In this document: one piece after another, positions 1 to 4,967 of the stretch
Numbering within the stretch: the first letter of the stretch is position 1
How the letters are laid out: each line of letters begins with the position of its first letter
DNA from: Gammaproteobacteria bacterium
GTDB lineage: Bacteria > Pseudomonadota > Gammaproteobacteria > Magnimaribacterales > Magnimaribacteraceae
DNA: 11,754 bases
Direction: 5' to 3'
NCBI GenBank assembly: GCA_002730855.1
Contig: PCBA01000044.1
Location: 1 to 11,754, forward strand
Program-made: the position numbers and the translations under genes
Notes under the pieces: generated by a model
Databases searched by the model: none
Told to the model about the DNA's origin: nothing
What the model saw: only the letters and a program-made list of their open reading frames with translations

Positions 1-1
1 A

Positions 2-82
2 ACTTATTGCCTTATATCAATGAATAAGAACTATTCAGAAGGAGAGATAATGTTTGAAAACGCTTCTTCTCTTAAATGCTAA
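2..82 (+). other. Short open frame at left edge, possible 3' end of a gene or a 10-codon minigene
   Basis: One plus-strand frame is open from the window edge to a TAA at 80-82, giving about 26 codons and ending five bases before the ung stop codon, so it would converge on ung. Within it an ATG at 50-52 has a strong Shine-Dalgarno-like AAGGAG at 38-43. Read from that ATG the product is only MFENASSLKC. Another frame ends at 25-27 after NLLPYINE and could equally be the end of an upstream gene. No family is recognisable. The sequence left of the window is needed to decide between these readings. Confidence 0.2.
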
Positions 83-87
83 AGAAT

Positions 88-789
88 TTATAGAGCCCAA
101 TTTATTGCTCCAATCCCTTTTTGGATCAAAAAGTTATTTGCTTTCGAGAAATGTTTACATCCAAAAAAACCTTTTTGAACAGAGAAAGGTGAAGGATGGG
201 CTGCCTTAAGTACCAAATGCTTATCCTTATCAATATTCTTTCCTTTTTGTGACGCATAATTTCCCCAAAGGAGAAAAACTAGATTTTCTTTATCATTTAA
301 TATTTTGATTAGTCTATCAGTAAATCTTTCCCACCCCTTATTCGCGTGAGATCCTGGAATTCCTTTTTCAACAGAGAGCACAGAATTTAATAAAAGAACC
401 CCTTGCTCAGCCCAAGGCAAAAGGAACCCACTTTCAGGGTAAGGTATCCCACAATCTTCTTTTAATTCTAAAAATATATTTCTTAAAGAAGGAGGTATCT
501 TAATTCCAGGTTTGACAGAAAATGATAAACCGTGAGCCTGACCAGGCCCATGATACGGATCTTGTCCTATAATAACTACTTTAATTCGGTCTATATTTGT
601 CAGTCTTATTGACGAAAAAATATCTTTTGAAGAAGGGTAAATAACTTTACCTTTAGACTTTTCACCAACAAGGAACGCCCTAAGCTCTTGCATATAAGGT
701 TTATCAAATTCATCACCTATTTCTTGTAGCCAAGACTCATGAATAGAAGGTTTTTTTAGTGGAATTTTATGGGTCATATTTGACAACAA
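88..789 (-). CDS. ung: Uracil-DNA glycosylase, family 1
   Basis: Removes uracil from DNA by cleaving the N-glycosidic bond, the first step of base excision repair after cytosine deamination or dUMP misincorporation. The protein shows the family 1 signatures in order: GQDPYHGPGQAHG (about residues 75-87) with the water-activating Asp at 77, the LLLN segment (132-135) whose Asn contacts uracil, and HPSPFS (198-203) with the catalytic His at 198. It covers the whole family length (E. coli Ung is 229 residues). The start is uncertain. The listed start is TTG at 789, with AGAGA a few bases upstream; an in-frame ATG at 777 gives 229 residues but has no nearby ribosome binding site. The gene is alone on its strand, about 355 bp beyond the end of serA, and a DnaA-box pair lies 37 bp before the TTG. 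Confidence 0.97.
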   Translation of the reverse strand: MLSNMTHKIPLKKPSIHESWLQEIGDEFDKPYMQELRAFLVGEKSKGKVIYPSSKDIFSSIRLTNIDRIKVVIIGQDPYHGPGQAHGLSFSVKPGIKIPPSLRNIFLELKEDCGIPYPESGFLLPWAEQGVLLLNSVLSVEKGIPGSHANKGWERFTDRLIKILNDKENLVFLLWGNYASQKGKNIDKDKHLVLKAAHPSPFSVQKGFFGCKHFSKANNFLIQKGIGAINWAL

Positions 790-1144
790 ATTTTATCTCT
801 TTTTACTAAGTTTAAATATAAAATCTTATCCACATTTTCTGTGGATAACTTTCGGGATAATTTAAGGCTTTAATAAAATACCTTTTCAATAGCAGACTCT
901 TAGCCAATTGATCAAAATTCAGACATAAAACATAAAATATAATTAAATCAATAACTTAAAGGATTTTATTGATTTTTCATTTTTTTCTTTTCTTTTCTAT
1001 CTAGTGACGCTTTGTGAGCAATAGCGAAAAAAAAATCTTGTGTGTAAATATAGAGTTTTTATTGACAGAATTGCTTGATTTTAGCAGTAAGAAGCGAAAT
1101 AACTTATTGAAAACAATGACTTAAAGTGACCAATAATAATCCCT
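790..1144. other. AT-rich intergenic region between serA and ung, no convincing gene
   Basis: This 355 bp stretch lies downstream of serA and upstream of ung, both on the minus strand. I see no gene in it; all frames are short and lack a usable start. It contains the inverted DnaA-box pair at 826-848, a pyrimidine-rich run around 970-1000, a small imperfect hairpin at 1008-1026 followed by nine A residues, and an isolated TTGACA at 1062-1067 without a good -10 partner. On the minus strand TTGAAA (889-884) with TTAAAT about 18 bp later is a weak possible ung promoter. A structured RNA cannot be excluded by eye, but nothing matches one I recognise. Confidence 0.6.
826..848. promoter_or_regulatory. 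Inverted pair of perfect DnaA boxes upstream of ung
   Basis: TTATCCACA at 826-834 and its exact reverse complement TGTGGATAA at 840-848 are separated by TTTTC. Both match the DnaA box consensus TTATNCACA without mismatch. The pair ends 37 bp upstream of the TTG start of ung, so DnaA could regulate ung or simply be held there. The same sequence can form a 9 bp hairpin with a 5-base loop in RNA. On the minus strand it is followed by GATTTTATATTT, too interrupted for a good intrinsic terminator. Confidence 0.65.
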
Positions 1145-2332
1145 TTATTTAATCAATCTAACGTTCACAACATTTTCTATTTTTGATATTGCTTTTATGG
1201 CTTCGTCTTCAACATTATTTTCAATATCTATGAGATTGTATGCTATTTCTCCTCTGCTAACATTTGCCATGTCTGCGATATTTAAATTAAGCTTCCCAAG
1301 TGTTGTAGCAATCTGTCCAATCATTGAAGGAACGTTTTTATTTGTAATAGTGATTCTATTTTCAGTGGTCCTTTCAATTTGTACTTCAGGAAAGTTTATT
1401 GAATTTTTTATATTCCCCGTTTCAAGAAAACCTACTAGTTGATTTACTGCCATAACTGCACAATTCTCTTCAGCTTGAGAAGTACTTGCACCAATATGGG
1501 GAAGAAGTATGACGTCCTTATGGTTGTTTGCCCTTTTTATAAGTTTTGGTGTGGGAAAATCAGTGATGAAGTTACTTAAGTTATTTTTATCAAGGTAAGT
1601 TAATACATCATCTGTATTTACAACCTCATGTCTAGCAAAATTAAGAAGGGATAAGTTTTTAGATTGTTTAAAGAGGGTTTCGTTAATAATCCCCTTTGTA
1701 CTTTCTAAGGCTGGTATATGGACAGAAACATAGTCAGAGACTTTAAATAACTCTTCTAAAGTATCCGCAGGATGGACTTGGCTGGGCAGTTTCCATGCAG
1801 CTTGAACTGAGAGAGCCGGATCATATCCAACAACATTCATATTTAATGCTACGCCCATTCTAGCTACTTTAGATCCTATGGCTCCTAAGCCAACAACACC
1901 TAGAGTTGAACCCGCTAACTCGCTGCCTTTGAATTGCATTTTGTTTTCTTCTAAAAAGGGTTCTAAATCAGACATGTCTTCTAAATGAGTAAGACTATTT
2001 ACAAAATCTATACTGCTATAAATATTCCTAGAAGACAGCATAAGGCCCGCCAACACAAGTTCCTTTACCGCATTAGCATTTGCACCTGGGGTATTAAAAA
2101 CGACAATTCCTTTTTCAGTGCACACATCAACGGGTATATTATTTACGCCAGCACCTGCTCTTGAAATTGCCATAAGATTATCAGTCAGGTGTTCATTGTT
2201 TATTTTAGTGCTTCTTACTAAGACACCATCCGGTAAATCTGACTCATTATTTAATAAACAATGAGTGCCTTCTAGACGTTCTAGGCCTACATCTGCAATA
2301 TTACTAAGTGTCTTCACTTGAAATTTTGACAT
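1145..2332 (-). CDS. serA: D-3-phosphoglycerate dehydrogenase (short, ACT-domain type)
   Basis: Oxidises 3-phosphoglycerate to 3-phosphohydroxypyruvate with NAD, the first step of serine synthesis. The 395-residue protein has the split substrate-binding domain, the Rossmann motif GLGAIG (about 148-153), the NFAR segment carrying the catalytic Arg at 234, PHIGAST (278-284) with the catalytic His at 279, and a C-terminal ACT domain from about 327 to 395 that in this family binds serine for feedback control. The architecture resembles the roughly 390-residue bacterial enzymes rather than a long two-regulatory-domain form. One oddity is that the segment after DFP (258-260) reads TPK. Many relatives have a Glu near here, the third residue of the Arg-Glu-His set, so that residue may be replaced by Pro 262. 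The ATG has no clear Shine-Dalgarno sequence. It diverges from argF. Confidence 0.93.
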   Translation of the reverse strand: MSKFQVKTLSNIADVGLERLEGTHCLLNNESDLPDGVLVRSTKINNEHLTDNLMAISRAGAGVNNIPVDVCTEKGIVVFNTPGANANAVKELVLAGLMLSSRNIYSSIDFVNSLTHLEDMSDLEPFLEENKMQFKGSELAGSTLGVVGLGAIGSKVARMGVALNMNVVGYDPALSVQAAWKLPSQVHPADTLEELFKVSDYVSVHIPALESTKGIINETLFKQSKNLSLLNFARHEVVNTDDVLTYLDKNNLSNFITDFPTPKLIKRANNHKDVILLPHIGASTSQAEENCAVMAVNQLVGFLETGNIKNSINFPEVQIERTTENRITITNKNVPSMIGQIATTLGKLNLNIADMANVSRGEIAYNLIDIENNVEDEAIKAISKIENVVNVRLIK

Positions 2333-2425
2333 ATAAATTAAGGTTTAATTTTAAAGTCGCGAAGCATATCACTAATTGCGTTAATCTACGATAGCATATA
2401 TAGTTCTCAACCTTTTTTTATAGAC
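2333..2425. promoter_or_regulatory. Divergent serA-argF promoter region
   Basis: The 93 bp between the two divergent starts must hold both promoters. On the plus strand TTGCGT (2376-2381) and TATAGT (2399-2404) are spaced by 17 bp, a fair sigma-70-like promoter for argF. Transcription would begin near 2411 and leave a leader of about 15 bases. I find no arginine operator matching the ArgR consensus and no clear serA promoter. Neither gene has a good Shine-Dalgarno sequence. Confidence 0.4.
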
Positions 2426-3304
2426 ATGAAGCAAAATTTTTTAAATCTATCCGATCTAGGCAAAGATACTTTAGAAGGAATAATTGAAAACTCTTTAGCT
2501 ATAAAGAGACCTTCGAAAAGAGGAACTTCTCTCAGCGGTAAATATCTTGCCATGATCTTTGAGAAATCTTCAACAAGAACTAGAGTTTCTTTTGAAGTTG
2601 CCATGAATCAGCTAGGAGGAAAGGCAAGCTTTCTATCCGTTGACGATCTCCACTTAGGCCGAGGAGAGCCTGTAGAAGATACTGCAAGAGTAATAGGCTC
2701 AATGGCTGACTGTGTTGTTCTTAGGACAGTAAATCATGAAACCCAGATTGAGTTTTCTACTTACTCTACTTGCCCTACTATCAATGGTTTAAGTGATTTA
2801 TCTCACCCCTGCCAAATCCTAGCAGACTTATTAACTTACTATGAAGAAAAAGGACCTATAGAAGGGAAAAAAGTATGTTGGTCAGGTGATTTTAACAACG
2901 TTTGTTATAGTTATGCTGAGGCAGCAAGCATTTTTAATTTTGAACTTTACGTGGCCTGTCCTGAAGAATACCAACCTAAAGATAAAGATCTCGAAAATGT
3001 AACTTTTACGGAATCACTTGAGGAGGCGTTAGAAGGAAGCGACATAGTAACAACGGATGTTTGGGTTTCTATGGGTAACGAAAATGAAAAAGAGAAAAGA
3101 GAAAAGTCCTTCCTTCCATACCAAATAAGCCCTACTAACTTAGATAAAGCCAATGAAAAGGCAATGTTCCTTCACTGCTTGCCTGCCATCAAAGGACAAG
3201 AAGTTTCTGCAGATTTATTTAATGACAAAAGAAGTAAGGTATGGACCCAAGCAGAAAACAGACTTCATGCCCAGAAAGGTTTATTGTTAGAACTTTTAAA
3301 GTAA
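2426..3304 (+). CDS. argF: Ornithine carbamoyltransferase
   Basis: Transfers the carbamoyl group from carbamoyl phosphate to ornithine to give citrulline, in arginine synthesis. All family signatures are present: the carbamoyl-phosphate loop STRTR at 49-53 within FEKSSTRTRVSFE, HPCQ at 127-130, the ornithine-closing loop DVWVSMG at 211-217, and HCLPA at 250-254. The SMG loop and HCLP distinguish it from aspartate carbamoyltransferase. At 292 residues it is somewhat shorter than E. coli ArgF/ArgI but complete at both ends. The biosynthetic role is preferred over the catabolic one because no arginine deiminase genes are nearby, which is weak evidence. The ATG is preceded by a T-rich stretch without a Shine-Dalgarno motif. 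The gene ends one base from the stop codon of the convergent glpK. Confidence 0.95.
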   Translation: MKQNFLNLSDLGKDTLEGIIENSLAIKRPSKRGTSLSGKYLAMIFEKSSTRTRVSFEVAMNQLGGKASFLSVDDLHLGRGEPVEDTARVIGSMADCVVLRTVNHETQIEFSTYSTCPTINGLSDLSHPCQILADLLTYYEEKGPIEGKKVCWSGDFNNVCYSYAEAASIFNFELYVACPEEYQPKDKDLENVTFTESLEEALEGSDIVTTDVWVSMGNENEKEKREKSFLPYQISPTNLDKANEKAMFLHCLPAIKGQEVSADLFNDKRSKVWTQAENRLHAQKGLLLELLK

Positions 3305-3305
3305 T

Positions 3306-4763
3306 TTAATCTGACAAAACCTTTTTTACTGCTTCTTGCCATTCCGTATACTTACTTGAAGACTCCAAGGGATTGAATTGCTTATCAACTGACCAATTCG
3401 ATTTAAGGTCTTCTAAACTCTCAAAAACACCTGCACTTAATCCTGCAAGATAAGCAGAGCCTAAGGCGGTAGTTTCTATAATCTTTGGTCTAAAAACGGA
3501 AAGCTGTAAAACATTAGCTAGCTCTTGATTAAACCAGTCATTAGCTACCATGCCTCCATCTACTTTCAATGACTTAAACAAAGCCTTGTCTTTTTTCATG
3601 GCTTCTAATAAATCTTTAGTTTGAAAGACAATAGACTCAATAACGGCTTTAGTTATTTCAGGGACCCCTGTATCTCTAGTTAATCCAAAAATTGCTCCCC
3701 TTGCTTCTGCATCCCAATGAGGTGCTCCCAATCCAGTTAAAGCAGGAACCGCTATAACCTGAGAATCTTTATTGGCTTGTTTAACCAAACTTTCTGATTC
3801 AGACGCGTGTTCAAAGAAATTAAGTCCATCCCTTAACCATTGAATTGCTGAGCCTGCAACAAATATGCTCCCCTCAAGAGCGTAAGTGGTTTTTCCCTTA
3901 AGCCTATACCCAATTGTAGACAAAAGTTTATTATTTGATTGAAGAACCTCTTCTCCTGTATTTACGATCATAAAGCAGCCTGTGCCATAAGTGCTCTTTA
4001 CCTCTCCAGGTTCAAAACAGCACTGTCCAATTAATGCAGATTGTTGATCACCTGCAGAGCCACCAATACTTATCTTTCCACCAAACAAATTTGTATGTCC
4101 AAAATCGAAGGCATTGTCACAAACTTCCGGAAGTAAGCTTGAAGGTATGTTGAAGAGACTCAACAGTTCTTCATCCCATTCGTTAGAGTTAATGTTGTAA
4201 AGCATAGTTCTTGCAGCATTTGATGCATCCGTTCTGTGTTCTCTTCCTTCAGTAAGTCTCCACATTAAAAATGAATCAATAGTGCCAAAAAGAAGACCTC
4301 CGTTTTCTGCCCTCTTCCTTGCTCCCTCTATGTTGTCTAAAAGCCAATGAATCTTAGTAGCAGAAAAATAAGGGTCAATAATTAAACCTGTTTTCTTTTT
4401 TATTCTATCTTCTTCAGAACGAAGAGAATCACAAAAAGAACTTGTTCTTCTATCCTGCCAAACGATGGCATTATAGATAACCTCACCTGTATCCTTGTCC
4501 CAAATGATTGTAGTTTCCCTTTGATTTGTGATACCTATGGAAGCAATATCTTCAGGTAAAAGATTTAAGCGCTTGATCAAAGTCTTTGTAACTAAGACAA
4601 CGGAACTCCAGATTTCTTCAGGATTATGCTCCACCCAACCATCATTAGGAAAGATTTGGGAGAATTCTTTCTGTTCAAAATCAATAAGTTTTCCTTCTTC
4701 ATCAAACACAACAGCTCTAGAACTGGTGGTTCCTTGATCAATAGATATAATTTTTTTTGACAT
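3306..4763 (-). CDS. glpK: Glycerol kinase
   Basis: Phosphorylates glycerol with ATP to sn-glycerol-3-phosphate in the cytoplasm. The protein is a full-length FGGY-family kinase of 485 residues. It shows the N-terminal phosphate-binding segment SIDQGTTSSR (7-16), the glycerol-binding QRET (81-84) and WQDRRT (102-107), the catalytic base in AGDQQ (Asp 239), STYGTGCFM (257-265), and the C-terminal VDGGMVAND (401-409). The E. coli loop GGTR, which forms the fructose-1,6-bisphosphate inhibitory site, is missing: the matching stretch reads GGKISIGGSAGDQQ (228-241). Inhibition by that sugar phosphate is therefore unlikely. Start at ATG 4763 has a modest AGAAG about five bases upstream. No glycerol facilitator or glycerol-3-phosphate dehydrogenase gene is in the window, but a glycerophosphodiesterase lies downstream of nrdB. 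Confidence 0.96.
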   Translation of the reverse strand: MSKKIISIDQGTTSSRAVVFDEEGKLIDFEQKEFSQIFPNDGWVEHNPEEIWSSVVLVTKTLIKRLNLLPEDIASIGITNQRETTIIWDKDTGEVIYNAIVWQDRRTSSFCDSLRSEEDRIKKKTGLIIDPYFSATKIHWLLDNIEGARKRAENGGLLFGTIDSFLMWRLTEGREHRTDASNAARTMLYNINSNEWDEELLSLFNIPSSLLPEVCDNAFDFGHTNLFGGKISIGGSAGDQQSALIGQCCFEPGEVKSTYGTGCFMIVNTGEEVLQSNNKLLSTIGYRLKGKTTYALEGSIFVAGSAIQWLRDGLNFFEHASESESLVKQANKDSQVIAVPALTGLGAPHWDAEARGAIFGLTRDTGVPEITKAVIESIVFQTKDLLEAMKKDKALFKSLKVDGGMVANDWFNQELANVLQLSVFRPKIIETTALGSAYLAGLSAGVFESLEDLKSNWSVDKQFNPLESSSKYTEWQEAVKKVLSD

Positions 4764-4820
4764 ACAGCTTCTGATTTAAACAAATTTAAGGCTAATATAC
4801 AAAATCATACTTATAAATAC

Positions 4821-4829
4821 TTATCCACA
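4821..4829 (+). promoter_or_regulatory. Perfect DnaA box upstream of nrdA
   Basis: TTATCCACA matches the DnaA box consensus exactly and lies 34 bp upstream of the proposed -35 element of nrdA. In E. coli the nrdAB promoter is known to be DnaA-regulated, so the position is meaningful and not just a chance 9-mer. Confidence 0.65.
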
Positions 4830-4862
4830 ACAAATTAACAGAAAATTTGTATATTTATAGTA

Positions 4863-4891
4863 TTGTGTTTTGTACAAAAACACAGTATCTT
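4863..4891 (+). promoter_or_regulatory. Probable nrdA promoter
   Basis: TTGTGT at 4863-4868 and TATCTT at 4886-4891 are spaced by 17 bp. The -10 lies inside the first NrdR-like box, the arrangement expected if NrdR represses by blocking RNA polymerase. Transcription would start near 4898, leaving a leader of about 70 bases that includes the second NrdR box. The elements are weak matches to consensus, so the call rests mostly on spacing and context. Confidence 0.45.
4868..4887. promoter_or_regulatory. LexA-like palindrome in the nrdA promoter
   Basis: TTGT, eight bases, then ACAG (4870-4885) is one mismatch from the LexA core CTGT-N8-ACAG. It sits in a larger imperfect palindrome built on TTTTGTACAAAA (4868-4879). 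It overlaps the -10 element and the first NrdR box, a position suited to repression. SOS control of nrd genes is known in several bacteria. The match could be fortuitous in AT-rich sequence. Confidence 0.25.
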
Positions 4892-4895
4892 GTGT
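4880..4895. promoter_or_regulatory. NrdR-like box 1
   Basis: The 16-mer acacagtatcttgtgt matches the NrdR consensus acacwatatatwgtgt at 14 positions. NrdR is the ATP/dATP-sensing repressor of ribonucleotide reductase operons and normally binds a pair of such boxes. This one overlaps the proposed -10. Confidence 0.65.
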
Positions 4896-4911
4896 CTTGA
4901 GATCAAATGAG

Positions 4912-4927
4912 ACACTATATGTGGGGT
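4912..4927. promoter_or_regulatory. NrdR-like box 2
   Basis: The 16-mer acactatatgtggggt matches the NrdR consensus at 13 positions, with an intact left half ACACTATAT and a degenerate right half. It begins 32 bp after box 1, about three helical turns, which is the typical spacing of paired NrdR boxes. Confidence 0.65.
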
Positions 4928-4967
4928 TGTAGAGAAAAAAACAAGAAAAGTTAGAAAGAGGGAAAAC

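Larger units (their letters stand above)
4764..4967. promoter_or_regulatory. Divergent glpK-nrdA control region
   Basis: This 204 bp AT-rich region separates the two divergent starts and holds the sites listed individually below: a DnaA box, a probable nrdA promoter, two NrdR-like boxes and a LexA-like palindrome. The nrdA leader carries AAAGAGGG at 4955-4962, a good Shine-Dalgarno sequence that fixes the ATG at 4968. I could not assign a convincing glpK promoter, nor any GlpR- or CRP-like site. Confidence 0.7.

Noticed and set aside
1008..1035. Hairpin followed by nine A residues, possible terminator
   Set aside because: The A run gives A, not U, after the hairpin on the plus strand. On the minus strand the U run would come before the hairpin. 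The stem is also bulged and short.
966..1058. Minus-strand open frame ending in a Lys-rich tail, possible small protein
   Set aside because: It is about 30 codons with no usable start except an ATG four codons before the stop, and it includes a poly-Phe stretch from the homopolymer run. It looks like chance coding in AT-rich DNA.
1062..1090. Plus-strand promoter from the consensus-like TTGACA at 1062-1067
   Set aside because: No acceptable -10 lies 16-18 bp downstream, and the only thing it would transcribe is the antisense strand of serA.
790..1144. Replication origin (oriC) in the gap before ung
   Set aside because: Only two perfect DnaA boxes are present, with no cluster of further boxes and none of the usual origin neighbours. 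A regulatory or titration site explains them as well.
2407..3153. Minus-strand open frames inside argF (2407-2604 and 2947-3153)
   Set aside because: They lie opposite a well-supported gene, have low-complexity Ser/Phe-rich translations and show no family features.
4528..4737. Plus-strand open frame inside glpK
   Set aside because: It is antisense to conserved glycerol kinase sequence and has no recognisable product or ribosome binding site.
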